Origin: Aquibacillus koreensis | Lineage (GTDB): Bacteria > Bacillota > Bacilli > Bacillales > Amphibacillaceae | Direction: 5' to 3' | Length of the DNA stretch: 64,000 nt | NCBI RefSeq assembly: GCF_025154055.1 | Contig: NZ_JAOALK010000047.1 | Location: forward strand, 62,001 to 126,000 | Shown here: in pieces, positions 1 through 7,896 of the stretch | Position numbering within the stretch: the first letter of the stretch is position 1 | Layout: every line of letters begins with the position of its first letter | Program-made: the position numbers and the translations under genes | Notes under the pieces: model-generated | Seen by the model: only the letters and a program-made list of their open reading frames with translations | What the model was told of the DNA's origin: nothing | Databases searched by the model: none

Positions 1-1028
1 CTAAACAATTGTTTAGCTTTCAATACCAAAATAATCAAGCGTACCGAAAGTTCTGCCGTAAACGGAGAATTAGTCCGAACAATGTGCACACCTTTACGGA
101 TATTCCACCTGTTCCTATCAATGCGTTTAAAGAAGCTACATTAGCTTGCTCCACAGCTGAAGATGCGGAAGCTATTTTTATGACAAGCGGAACAACGAAT
201 CCAGAAAAGAAGGGGAAAAATATTCATCAAGATCTCGAGGTTTATGATCTATCTATGGAAACGTATTTTAAGGACTGTATGTTACCTGACTTGGATAGAA
301 TAAAGCTCATTATTTTGTTCCCTTCTAAAGCGGAAATGCCAAATTCCTCTTTAGCTCATTATTTGGATTTGGCAAAAAAACAGTTTGGAACAACGGAGAG
401 TGAATATGTTGTATCCAAAGATGGCTTTGATATGGAGAGGTTGAAACAGCTCCTTTTTGTTGCAGAAAAAACAAATGAGCCAGTGTTCGTACTAGGTGCA
501 ACGTTCTCTTTTATTCAATTTTTGGATGAATGTAGCGAAAAAGGAATACAATTTCAATTACCGACAGGCAGTCGAATAATGGAAACAGGTGGGGCTAAAG
601 GTAAATCTAGAAGTGTGGACACAGTCGAATTGAAAAACAAATTGGCGAATCTGTTTTCTATTCCTTCCTATGCTTGCGGGAACATGTACGGAATGACAGA
701 GTTAAGCTCTCAAATCTATAACCAGGATTTTAAGCAATACTTTTTGAAACAAGAACAACAACCATCCTTCATGAAATCTCCACATTGGGTCAAAACGTTA
801 ATTGTTGACCCCGAGACAATGCTTGAAAAGCCTGAAGGAGAAAAAGGTATTATTGTTCATTACGATTTAGCTAACATCAATTCGGTTCTAGCTATTATGA
901 CGGAGGATGTTGGAGTGAAAGAAGGAGAAGGTTTTCATTTACTTGGCCGTGCAGAGGGCGCTGAAGCAAAAGGTTGTTCACTAGCTGTGGAACAATTCCT
1001 ATCGTCAAATAGAGAGGATCTTACATAA
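1..1028 (+). CDS. LuxE-family acyl-protein synthetase (5' end outside window)
   Basis: Partial gene. The frame is open to the window edge, and the first visible residues (FQYQNNQAYRKFC) already match the early part of the LuxE family, so the true start lies upstream; a TTG at 9 is only an internal codon. In this family the enzyme activates a carboxylic acid with ATP and carries it as an acyl thioester to the LuxC reductase. Seen here: an AMP-binding-like stretch MTSGTTNPEKKGKN, the motif GNMYGMTEL, and a C-terminal GRAEGAEAKGCSL whose Cys is where LuxE proteins are acylated. The stop overlaps the start of the luxC-like gene by one base (TAATG), so the two are translationally coupled. Substrate unknown; no luciferase genes are in the window. 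Confidence 0.85.
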   Translation, partial: KQLFSFQYQNNQAYRKFCRKRRISPNNVHTFTDIPPVPINAFKEATLACSTAEDAEAIFMTSGTTNPEKKGKNIHQDLEVYDLSMETYFKDCMLPDLDRIKLIILFPSKAEMPNSSLAHYLDLAKKQFGTTESEYVVSKDGFDMERLKQLLFVAEKTNEPVFVLGATFSFIQFLDECSEKGIQFQLPTGSRIMETGGAKGKSRSVDTVELKNKLANLFSIPSYACGNMYGMTELSSQIYNQDFKQYFLKQEQQPSFMKSPHWVKTLIVDPETMLEKPEGEKGIIVHYDLANINSVLAIMTEDVGVKEGEGFHLLGRAEGAEAKGCSLAVEQFLSSNREDLT

Positions 1029-2488
1029 TGGATTCTTTATATGCAGCTTTTTTCTTACCAGAAGAAATAACGAAAGGCATGGAATGTAAAACACTCTTGT
1101 TTGAAAACCATGCGAAGCAAGTAGAGTTGAAAGTACCAGATATGACAAAAGCAGAATTAAGCTCCACTATGCTAATGATTAAAGGAAATCGTCAAAAGTA
1201 TCTAAGTAAGCTTCATACAAATGAAATTGTTTCAGTTATTGATGAAGCAGTACAAAAATGGCTAAATCCAAGCTATGAGCTTCGTCAATTCGCAGAAGAA
1301 ACTTTACCTGTTATTACTGGATATGACGATGAAATGGTAAGGCTGTTTTTATCTCGGTACTTACGGAGTTTTAGGAAAGAAAAACTTCAACGAATAATAG
1401 ATGAAGATTTTGCAAATCCACTCGTGCTTGATGAATTTAGACCAAGAAAGGCAGGGGGGCTAACACGCGCATACGGCCCTGATCTCATTACACATATATT
1501 TTCTGGCAATGTACCAGCCCTCCCGTTATGGAGCTTAGTTTCTGGTCTGCTTGTAAAATCAGCAACACTTGGAAAAGTCTCTTCTTCTGAACCACTTTTT
1601 CCGACTTTGTTTGCTAAAACCATTGCAGAGATTGATCCGGATTTAGCTAAAACAATGGCAATAACGTGGTGGCGGGGAGGAAATGATGAATTAGAGCAAA
1701 CGGCATTTAACCAATCACAAACCGTTATCGCGTATGGTGGAGAAAGCACGATGAAGAACATTTCCGAAAAGGTGCCTTCTCATGTTCGATTTGTTGAGCA
1801 CGGCCATAAGGTTAGCTTTGGTGTCATTACGAAAGAATGCCTAACGGGAAGTTTAGCTTGGCAAAGCGCACAACGAGCGGCAAAGGATGCATCTTGGTTT
1901 GACCAACAGGGTTGCCTTTCTCCACACGTTTTCTATGTGGAGAAAGGTGGCAAGTACTCACCACGTGACTTCGCACGTATGCTAGCACATGAAATGTCTA
2001 ATTTTGAACATAAGATGAGTCGTGCAACCTTAACAACAAGTGAAACAACAGACATTATGAAGGCTCGTTCTAATGCAGAGTTTCAATCGTTCACGAGTGA
2101 TGAAGTTGAATTGTTATCAAGTGAAGCAGGAACAAGCTGGACAGTTGTTTTTCGAGAAAAACAACAAGAGTTTCCCTTGTCGGTATTGAATCGATTTGTT
2201 ACTGTGGTTCCGGTTGATGATTTAGCTGAGGTGAAAGAGAAGACGAAGGAAGTAAGACGTGTGATCCAAACTGTGGGTATAGCTTGTCCACCACAAAGGT
2301 TTCAAACACTTATTCAACAATTAGGTGACTGTGGGGCCAACCGTATCAGCTTTTTAGGGGAAATGTCACTACCTGAGCCAGGATGGCACCATGATGGGCG
2401 CTTTAATTTAGCAGACCTCGTCTATTGGTGTGATGTGGAGTCATCCGTTGAAAATACGATGGATATGTTTGATCCATACCGCGACTAG
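1028..2488 (+). CDS. LuxC-family acyl-CoA/acyl-protein reductase
   Basis: 486 residues, normal for LuxC. The family has an aldehyde-dehydrogenase fold and reduces an acyl thioester to the aldehyde with NADPH. The catalytic Cys is visible at about residue 296 in WFDQQGCLSPH, and the glycine-rich stretch IFSGNVPALPLWSL (around residue 157) is typical of the nucleotide-binding part. It starts on the ATG that shares one base with the stop of the upstream LuxE-like gene, so both are probably made together and act as a complex. An ABC importer and an SDR follow within 20-30 bp, suggesting a pathway that imports a precursor and reduces it to aldehyde or alcohol. The family call is firm; the physiological substrate is unknown. 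Confidence 0.88.
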   Translation: MDSLYAAFFLPEEITKGMECKTLLFENHAKQVELKVPDMTKAELSSTMLMIKGNRQKYLSKLHTNEIVSVIDEAVQKWLNPSYELRQFAEETLPVITGYDDEMVRLFLSRYLRSFRKEKLQRIIDEDFANPLVLDEFRPRKAGGLTRAYGPDLITHIFSGNVPALPLWSLVSGLLVKSATLGKVSSSEPLFPTLFAKTIAEIDPDLAKTMAITWWRGGNDELEQTAFNQSQTVIAYGGESTMKNISEKVPSHVRFVEHGHKVSFGVITKECLTGSLAWQSAQRAAKDASWFDQQGCLSPHVFYVEKGGKYSPRDFARMLAHEMSNFEHKMSRATLTTSETTDIMKARSNAEFQSFTSDEVELLSSEAGTSWTVVFREKQQEFPLSVLNRFVTVVPVDDLAEVKEKTKEVRRVIQTVGIACPPQRFQTLIQQLGDCGANRISFLGEMSLPEPGWHHDGRFNLADLVYWCDVESSVENTMDMFDPYRD

Positions 2489-2506
2489 TGAAATAGGAGT
2501 ATAGAT

Positions 2507-3256
2507 ATGAAACCTTTTATTGAATTACAAAAGATAGGGTTAGATTTTGGGAAGCAAACCATTTTTGAGGATTTAAATCTGCAAGTGGAAGCGAATGAGT
2601 TTATAAGTATTATAGGAAAGAGTGGTACAGGGAAAACAACACTCATTCGCATGATAGCCGGCTTATTAGCGCCAACAAGTGGCCGTGTTTTGATTAATGG
2701 GGAAGCTATCACAGAACCTCATAAAGAAATAACGTACGTTTTTCAAAAGCCAGTTTTGTTAGAGTGGCGTAATTTACTAGAGAATGTTCTTCTCCCGATT
2801 GAGCTAGAACGTAAGGTAACAACGAAGGATATCGATAAGGCGAAAGAGGTATTAAAACTGGTTCATCTAGAAGAAGATCAGGCGAAGTACCCCCATGAGT
2901 GCTCCGGAGGTATGGTGTCTAGAGTTTCATTAGCCAGAGCACTTATTACAAATCCTAAAATTTTATTAATGGATGAGCCTTTTGCTGCACTAGATTCAAT
3001 TACGAAGGAACAGTTACAGCTCGAGCTGACCCAAATTATTAGTACCTATCATTCAACAGTTATCTTTATCACGCATGATATTCAAGAAGCGGTATTTCTA
3101 TCTGACCGGGTAGTTCTGATCAATGAAAATAGCAATAAAGTAAACGAATTTATAGTTCCGTTTCCAAGACCTAGACATAAAGATCTAAAGTTTGAGCCGG
3201 AGTTTCAGCAACTGATCAAGCAGATTTATGAGAGCCTGGAGATGATAGAAGGATGA
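2507..3256 (+). CDS. ABC importer ATPase, SsuB/TauB type
   Basis: 249-residue ATP-binding subunit of an importer. Walker A is GKSGTGKTT (about residues 38-46), Walker B is ILLMDEPFAALD, and the H-loop is FITHD. The signature is CSGGMVSRVSLARAL: the usual SGGMRQR has V-S in place of R-Q, which is unusual but keeps SGG. The sequence resembles SsuB/TauB/ThiZ ATPases that work with NMT1/THI5-like binding proteins, and the next two genes encode just these partners. It lies 18 bp behind the LuxC-like gene, in the same orientation. The imported compound cannot be told from the sequence; sulfonates, pyrimidine precursors and aromatic acids are all known for this transporter group. Confidence 0.9.
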   Translation: MKPFIELQKIGLDFGKQTIFEDLNLQVEANEFISIIGKSGTGKTTLIRMIAGLLAPTSGRVLINGEAITEPHKEITYVFQKPVLLEWRNLLENVLLPIELERKVTTKDIDKAKEVLKLVHLEEDQAKYPHECSGGMVSRVSLARALITNPKILLMDEPFAALDSITKEQLQLELTQIISTYHSTVIFITHDIQEAVFLSDRVVLINENSNKVNEFIVPFPRPRHKDLKFEPEFQQLIKQIYESLEMIEG

Positions 3257-3262
3257 AAGTAA

Positions 3263-4030
3263 ATGAAACGTAGTCATATATTCTCTGTAGTGTTATTTAT
3301 CCTTGTCTTAGCAGCTTGGGAGTTGACTGTTAAACTTAGGGATATCCCCGAGTTAATTTTACCGAAGCCAACAGTGATTGTGGAAAATTTATATCGTAAC
3401 ATCATGAGTGGTTATTTATTGGATCATGCTAAGGTCACGTTAATCGAGATTCTTGGTGGATTTTTTATTGGGGCAGTTCTTGGGATTGGATTAGGGTTTT
3501 TAGTCTCACGATCGACTTTTCTTAAAGAGGTTTTACACCCTTATATTATTGCGTCGCAAGCGATGCCAAAGCTCGCTTTAGCACCACTTTTAACACTGTG
3601 GTTTGGGTATGGTTTGATGCCCAAAATCGTGATCACTGCACTAATTAGCTTTTTCCCGTTGTTCGAAAGTACAGTAGCAGGATTGTCGTATGTCGATAAG
3701 GATAAGTTAGCTTTATTCCGATCGCTTCGAGCTACGCGCTATCAAATTTTAATGAAACTAAGGCTACCCATTGCTTTGCCTTATTTAATGTCTGGGTTGA
3801 GGGTCGCGATCGTTTTAAGTGTTGTTGGAGCTGCAGTGAGTGAATTTATAGGAGCAAACCAAGGACTAGGAGCGGTCATTACTACTGCAATGGGAATGAT
3901 GGACACACCCCTTATGTTTTCTGCGTTTATTCTTTTAACGCTTATTGGGATTCTTTTCTATCAAATGATAGCGATCATTGAATCTAGTTTTTTAAAGAAA
4001 TATTATTTTTCCAGGAGGAATGACGATTGA
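3263..4030 (+). CDS. ABC importer permease, SsuC/TauC type
   Basis: 255-residue integral membrane subunit with about six hydrophobic segments, beginning with one at residues 7-23. The cytoplasmic coupling loop of the binding-protein-dependent permease family is seen as LALFRSLRATRYQILMKLRL (about residues 149-168), followed by LPYLMSGLRVAIVLSVVGA. It begins 6 bp after the ATPase gene, and its stop codon overlaps the TTG start of the binding-protein gene, so the three subunits are co-translated. The SsuC/TauC relationship is clear; substrate unknown. Confidence 0.9.
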   Translation: MKRSHIFSVVLFILVLAAWELTVKLRDIPELILPKPTVIVENLYRNIMSGYLLDHAKVTLIEILGGFFIGAVLGIGLGFLVSRSTFLKEVLHPYIIASQAMPKLALAPLLTLWFGYGLMPKIVITALISFFPLFESTVAGLSYVDKDKLALFRSLRATRYQILMKLRLPIALPYLMSGLRVAIVLSVVGAAVSEFIGANQGLGAVITTAMGMMDTPLMFSAFILLTLIGILFYQMIAIIESSFLKKYYFSRRNDD

Positions 4031-5052
4031 ACAGACTAATGACCGTTCTATTTATATCATTGATTTTACTAGCGGGATGTGGGAATAACCAATCAACGCC
4101 AGCAAATGAGAATGAAAGTAAAACAGAAAACCAGACGGAAGTAGTGCAAATGAAAATGGCTTCATGGAGTAAACAGATTGCGGAACAAAGCAATTTGTAT
4201 GTAGCTGAAGACAAAGGCTGGTTTGAAGAAGCTGGCATTGCCTTTGAATATATTCCAGGTGCAGGTGGTGGAGATGCTGTAAAGAACATTGTTGCTGGAA
4301 ATGCAGATATTGCTTTTGCGAATGTAGAGGCAGTCTTATTAGCTGCTGAAAAAGGAGAAAAACTAAAGATTATTTATAATATCTATCCCGATAACGTATT
4401 TAATGTTGTTTCATTAAAGGATAGCGGAATAGAAACAGTTGAAGATTTAAAAGGTAAAGATATCGGAGTGTATAGCTTCACAAGTGGTACATATCAAAAC
4501 CTACAAGTTTTATTATCTTCAGCAGGATTAACAGATGAAGACGTTAATGTAATTGAAACAGGTGTGTTAAATTTTGGACCTTTAATGAACAATCAGGTCG
4601 CGGCTACAGCTGCAACGGATACAGGTCTATATGATGCACAGCAAAAAGGCTTGGGTGAAGTAAACCTATTTGAAGTAAAGGATGTACTAAATACTCCTTC
4701 AGATGTGTTTGTTGTAACAGAAGAAACATTTAATGAAAAAAAAGAGGCATTAGTAAAGTTTCTTCAAGTTTATCGTGATAGCGTAAAGTATGTGATGGAA
4801 AATCCGGAAGAGGCTGCCAAAGTAGCTGTTGATACAGCAATTGATGGACAGGATGAAGAAAGAAACGTTGAAATTATTAAAATACGTAATGCAACGTCAA
4901 TGAACGAAGAGATGAAAGAAAAAGGTCTTGGTTGGTTAAATGTTGACTTATTAAATGAGGTAGAACAGACCTATATTGATATGGGATTACTACAAGGGCC
5001 GGTAGGAATTGAAGAAATGGTTACGAACGAATTAGTAGAAGAATTAAATTAA
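4027..5052 (+). CDS. ABC importer substrate-binding lipoprotein (NMT1/THI5-like)
   Basis: 341-residue extracellular binding protein. It starts with TTG at 4027, which overlaps the permease TGA; a strong AGGAGG lies 8 bp upstream, and this start gives a proper lipoprotein signal ending in LILLAGC (lipidated Cys18). The mature part has the pattern of NMT1/THI5-like and SsuA/TauA proteins: YVAEDKGWFEEAGI near residue 58, then GAGGGDAVKNIVAGNADIAF. It should catch the ligand outside the membrane and hand it to the permease. Because it sits between acyl-reducing enzymes and an SDR, the ligand may be the precursor these enzymes transform; this is inference. Confidence 0.9.
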   Translation: MNRLMTVLFISLILLAGCGNNQSTPANENESKTENQTEVVQMKMASWSKQIAEQSNLYVAEDKGWFEEAGIAFEYIPGAGGGDAVKNIVAGNADIAFANVEAVLLAAEKGEKLKIIYNIYPDNVFNVVSLKDSGIETVEDLKGKDIGVYSFTSGTYQNLQVLLSSAGLTDEDVNVIETGVLNFGPLMNNQVAATAATDTGLYDAQQKGLGEVNLFEVKDVLNTPSDVFVVTEETFNEKKEALVKFLQVYRDSVKYVMENPEEAAKVAVDTAIDGQDEERNVEIIKIRNATSMNEEMKEKGLGWLNVDLLNEVEQTYIDMGLLQGPVGIEEMVTNELVEELN

Positions 5053-5077
5053 AGCCATTCATCATTGGAGTGTAAAT

Positions 5078-5854
5078 ATGGATACGTTACTAGAAGGTAG
5101 AGTTGTATTAGTCACCGGATCGAGTCGTGGAATAGGAGCAGCAATCGCCGAATCCTTTGCCAAACAAGGTGCACATATTATCATTAATTATGTAAAAAGT
5201 GAGCAGAAAGCCACTACGTTTGCCAACTATTTGATGGAGACCTATCAAATAGATGCTATCCCCATTCAAGCTGATATAACAAATGAAGATTCGGTAAAGC
5301 GGATGATGGACGCAATCATCGAGGAGTTCGACACGATTGATGTTGTCGTTAATAATGCATTGTATGGTTATACATTCGACCCAGATGAACGTAAAAAGGC
5401 ATGGGAGTTAAGTTGGGGCGACTATCAACATCAACTGGATGGTTCGCTAAAGGGGACTTATCATGTTTGTAAACATGCGATTCCTATTATGAAAAGAAAA
5501 GGCTTTGGTAGAATCATAAATATGGTTTCAAACCTCGTGTATCGACCTGTTATAGCCTATCATGATTACAATACTGCAAAAGGTGCTGTTTTATCTTATT
5601 CGCATAATCTTGCTGCAGATTTAGGACCGTTTGGAATAACCGTGAATTGTATCGCGCCAGGGCTTGTTTATCCAACAGATGCTAGTCGCAGAACAAAAGA
5701 AGAAATAAAAGATGCGATCATTAGAGAAACGCCACTACGTCGAATTGCAAAGCCAGAAGATATTACTGGTAGTGTATTATTCTTTGCGAGCAATTGGTCT
5801 AACTTCATTACAGGGCAAACTATTATTATAGATGGTGGATTTACAAATAAATAG
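5078..5854 (+). CDS. SDR-family oxidoreductase (FabG-like)
   Basis: 258-residue short-chain dehydrogenase/reductase. The cofactor-binding motif is TGSSRGIGAA (about residues 14-23), the structural motif is NNALYG (NNAG in most members), the catalytic Ser is in NMVSNLVY, and the YxxxK pair is YNTAK near residue 166. The C-terminus FITGQTIIIDGGF is typical of FabG-like enzymes. It comes 25 bp after the binding-protein gene and is followed by a terminator, so it is the last gene of the LuxE/LuxC/ABC unit. It may reduce the aldehyde formed by the LuxC-like enzyme, or a keto group on the precursor; neither can be decided here. Confidence 0.88.
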   Translation: MDTLLEGRVVLVTGSSRGIGAAIAESFAKQGAHIIINYVKSEQKATTFANYLMETYQIDAIPIQADITNEDSVKRMMDAIIEEFDTIDVVVNNALYGYTFDPDERKKAWELSWGDYQHQLDGSLKGTYHVCKHAIPIMKRKGFGRIINMVSNLVYRPVIAYHDYNTAKGAVLSYSHNLAADLGPFGITVNCIAPGLVYPTDASRRTKEEIKDAIIRETPLRRIAKPEDITGSVLFFASNWSNFITGQTIIIDGGFTNK

Positions 5855-5864
5855 TGTGTATCAG

Positions 5865-5892
5865 AGATCTTACTTTAGTAAGGTCTTTTTTT
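5865..5892 (+). terminator. Terminator of the LuxE/LuxC/ABC/SDR unit
   Basis: Hairpin with arms GATCTTACT and AGTAAGGTC (one G-T pair, loop TT) followed directly by seven T. It sits 11 bp after the SDR stop and closes the operon. Confidence 0.85.
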
Positions 5893-5928
5893 CATTAGCT
5901 ACTTTTGTTTAGTGTTCGGACTTGATGT

Positions 5929-5986
5929 AAATATTACGGTGGATCAACTATGGTCGATTTTGGCGGCTAAGATAGTACTAGAATAA
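5929..5986. repeat. Left remnant of a four-armed intergenic repeat, cut by the IS
   Basis: This segment (for example ACTTGATGTAAAT and TTTTGGCGGCTAAGATAGT) resembles the start of the repeat at 26980-27055. Its continuation is found only beyond the IS element, at 7455-7628. The simplest reading is that the IS inserted in or at the edge of this repeat. No clear target duplication was found. Confidence 0.5.
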
Positions 5987-6051
5987 AAAGTGGACACCCC
6001 TTTAACGAACATCATATTTGGTTATGATGCTAATAAATAGGAGGGGTTTCC

Positions 6052-6375
6052 ATGAGTGAACACCGTCAAAGGTATAGTGAAGAGTTTAAACGACAAACAG
6101 TTAAATTCGCACAGGAACATCAACAAAAAAAGACAATGAGAGATATCGCTGATGAATTAAAGGTCCCATTAAGTTCTCTTCATGAATGGATGACCAAATA
6201 TCGTGAGTTTGAAAATGAGCCAGTTGCTTTTGAAGAGAAAATTCAAAAGTTAGAAAAACAACTACGTGATCAGGAACGAGTTTTAAAAGCAAAGGATCGC
6301 CAGTTAGCTGAAAGAGAAGAAGAACTCGCAATTGTAAAAAAGGCGGTGCACATCTTCAGCAGACCAAAAACATGA
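6052..6375 (+). CDS. IS3-family transposase OrfA
   Basis: 107-residue DNA-binding subunit. The N-terminal part YSEEFKRQTVKFA with the following TMRDIADELKVPLSSLHEWM forms the helix-turn-helix of IS3 OrfA proteins. The C-terminal part (residues 62-95) is a coiled coil, IQKLEKQLRDQERVL and onward, as expected for the leucine-zipper dimerisation region. The stop overlaps the orfB start as ATGA at 6372-6375. In IS3 elements a -1 frameshift makes OrfAB; here an A5 run (6366-6370) lies just before the overlap, but reinitiation at ATGA is equally possible. Length and integrity suggest a functional gene. Confidence 0.9.
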   Translation: MSEHRQRYSEEFKRQTVKFAQEHQQKKTMRDIADELKVPLSSLHEWMTKYREFENEPVAFEEKIQKLEKQLRDQERVLKAKDRQLAEREEELAIVKKAVHIFSRPKT

Positions 6376-7247
6376 GGTTTCAATTTATTGAGAAAAATCG
6401 CTCAAAATTCTCAGTAATGAAGATGTGCAAAGCCCTAGAGGTGTCTACGAGCGGCTATTATAAATGGCAGAATCATAAACCAAGTGAGCAGGAACTAAGA
6501 AAAAAGGAAATACAAGATCGCATTGCCTATCATTTCTATGACTCAAATAAAATATACGGTAGCCCAAAGATTACAAAGCTATTAGAAAAAGAAAAGTACA
6601 CCATAACAGAAAGAACAGTTAGCTTATACATGCAAGAACTAGGATTACGTTCGTGTGTTTCAAAGAAATTTAAGGTTATCACCACTGATTCTAATCACGA
6701 TTATCCTGTTGCTCCAAACAAGTTAAATCAGAATTTTGCAGTATCAGAACCGAACAAGGTATGGGTTGCCGACATTACCTATATTCCTTGTCGTGAAGGA
6801 AAGCTATATTTGGCGACTATCCTCGACCTCTGCACACGTGAAATCGTAGGATGGCGCTTAAAGGAAAACATGGACACCCAGTTGGTTCTAGACGCGTTAA
6901 AGAATGCTTACGAAGTTAGGAAGCCCCAGAAGGGGCTAATTCACCACTCTGATCGAGGGACTCAATATGCTTCAAAAGACTATCGCAATCAGTTAGAGCA
7001 ATATAAAATGGATGCCAGTATGAGTCGAAAAGGAAACTGTTACGATAATGCCTGTGCAGAGTCTTTCTTCAGTCTTCTAAAAAAAGAATTAATGCAAGGA
7101 CGTAAATTTAAAACTAAAGAACAAGCATATAACGAAATTTATCGTTATATTGAGCTATTTTATAATCGCAAAAGAATACACGGATCTATTGGATATATGT
7201 CACCATTTGAATTTGCACAACAGTTTTATTTGAATCTGACAGCGTAA
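6372..7247 (+). CDS. IS3-family transposase OrfB (DDE integrase core)
   Basis: 291-residue catalytic subunit. An HTH_21-like region comes first (KIYGSPKITKLLEKE, around residue 60). The catalytic triad is visible: Asp134 in WVADITYIP, Asp194 in HHSDRGTQYAS and Glu230 in NACAESFFSLLKKEL, with the 35-residue spacing of the D-D-35-E family. The end YNRKRIHGSIGYMSPFEF is typical of the rve_3 part. The gene is intact, so the element could still move. It starts inside the end of orfA with the ATGA overlap. Confidence 0.92.
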   Translation: MRFQFIEKNRSKFSVMKMCKALEVSTSGYYKWQNHKPSEQELRKKEIQDRIAYHFYDSNKIYGSPKITKLLEKEKYTITERTVSLYMQELGLRSCVSKKFKVITTDSNHDYPVAPNKLNQNFAVSEPNKVWVADITYIPCREGKLYLATILDLCTREIVGWRLKENMDTQLVLDALKNAYEVRKPQKGLIHHSDRGTQYASKDYRNQLEQYKMDASMSRKGNCYDNACAESFFSLLKKELMQGRKFKTKEQAYNEIYRYIELFYNRKRIHGSIGYMSPFEFAQQFYLNLTA

Positions 7248-7263
7248 ATTGAGCTTGCGCTAA

Positions 7264-7394
7264 TTTCGAGGCAGTATGGTGGTTTTTCTTAACTTGCCAA
7301 CAATACAGATGATAGAGTGGATGGGTCAAGCGGGTTGGGCTTGACGCTTTCCACGGCATCATCTATGATCACAAAAGTTAAGAAAAGCCTCGAA
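7264..7394. other. Long nested hairpin in the 3' part of the IS element
   Basis: Five helices nest on one axis. TTCGAGGC (7265-7272) pairs with GCCTCGAA (7387-7394). TTTTCTTAACTT (7284-7295) pairs with AAGTTAAGAAAA. AGATGAT (7307-7313) pairs with ATCATCT (7358-7364). GTGGA (7317-7321) pairs with TCCAC (7350-7354). GTCAAG (7325-7330) pairs with CTTGAC (7340-7345), leaving a nine-base loop CGGGTTGGG. There is no T-run, so it is not an ordinary terminator, and no ORF covers it. It could be a structured RNA of the element or DNA that folds during transposition. Confidence 0.55.
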
Positions 7395-7454
7395 TACAAA
7401 ATAATAAAACCATTATTTCGTTATTTGGGAGTCCACTTTCTTGACAGAGATCCA

Positions 7455-7628
7455 AGAGATCCGTTATTTGACTAAAATCTATCATTATATGATTTTAGCG
7501 GTCATCAGATCCGTTATATGTCTTGATTATCCTGATTTTGTTGGCAATTTGTTAGAATAGCGTACTGTATAGCCGCTTAAATTCAAAATTGGGTTAAAAC
7601 AGAAGAATAAGGGATCTCACAGCCGCTT
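7455..7628. repeat. Four-armed intergenic repeat, locus A (right part)
   Basis: Right-hand portion of the same repeat family as 27150-27330. Arms: a shortened F1 AGATCCGTTATT (7457-7468), F2 GCGGTCATCAGATCCGTTAT (7498-7517), R1 beginning GAATAGCGTACTGTA (7555-7578), and R2 beginning GAATAAGGGATCTCA (7605-7628). F1/R2 and F2/R1 are nested inverted pairs. It lies between the IS and the promoter of the sulfur cluster. Nothing coding is seen in 7440-7700. Confidence 0.7.
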
Positions 7629-7714
7629 ACATCGGATTCGTTTATTATTTTTGTTCCAAGATGAAGTCTAAAAAGAAATAAGCATCCTATCCATAAAAAA
7701 AACTCATAATAGAG

Positions 7715-7741
7715 TTGACAATATACCCCTAAGGGTATAAA
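7715..7741 (+). promoter_or_regulatory. Promoter with CsoR/CstR-like operator upstream of the sulfur cluster
   Basis: TTGACA (7715-7720) and TATAAA (7736-7741, spacing a short 15 bp) enclose the palindrome TATACCCCTAAGGGTATA (7722-7739). The form ATACCC-N-GGGTAT is that of CsoR/CstR-type repressors; CstR senses persulfides in the cst system of staphylococci. A repressor bound here would block RNA polymerase. Confidence 0.7.
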
Positions 7742-7800
7742 CTGGGTGATGTTGAGTTATTCAACCAAATGGAATAAAAACTTTAGTGCGATGATCGTGA

Positions 7801-7847
7801 TTGACATTGCCTTTTATTTTTACTATATTATATACCTGTGCGGGTAT
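7801..7847 (+). promoter_or_regulatory. Second promoter and CsoR/CstR-like operator before the DsrE-like gene
   Basis: TTGACA (7801-7806), 17 bp, TATATT (7824-7829), then the operator-like ATACCTGTGCGGGTAT (7832-7847) over the expected transcription start. It is a less perfect version of the site at 7722. It is 50 bp upstream of the DsrE-like start and is probably the main promoter of this gene. Confidence 0.65.
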
Positions 7848-7896
7848 GAGTATAGATGTAAAAATTTTAAAATTAATTATATAGGGGGATTCAGAT

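Larger units (their letters stand above)
5987..7439 (+). mobile_element. IS3-family insertion sequence
   Basis: About 1.45 kb element with two overlapping transposase genes and 23-bp imperfect terminal inverted repeats. The left end 5987-6009 begins AAAGTGGACACCC and ends AACGAA; the reverse complement of the right end 7417-7439 begins AAAGTGGACTCCC and also ends AACGAA. Gene layout and the D-D-35-E triad place it in the IS3 family. A 3-4 bp target duplication is not visible at these borders, so the exact ends may be off by a few bases or the flanks may have changed. Between the transposase stop and the right end there are 170 bp that fold into a long hairpin. Confidence 0.88.

Noticed and set aside
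6366-6375. Frameshift error splitting one transposase
   Set aside because: Two overlapping frames are the normal layout of IS3 elements; the ATGA overlap is natural.
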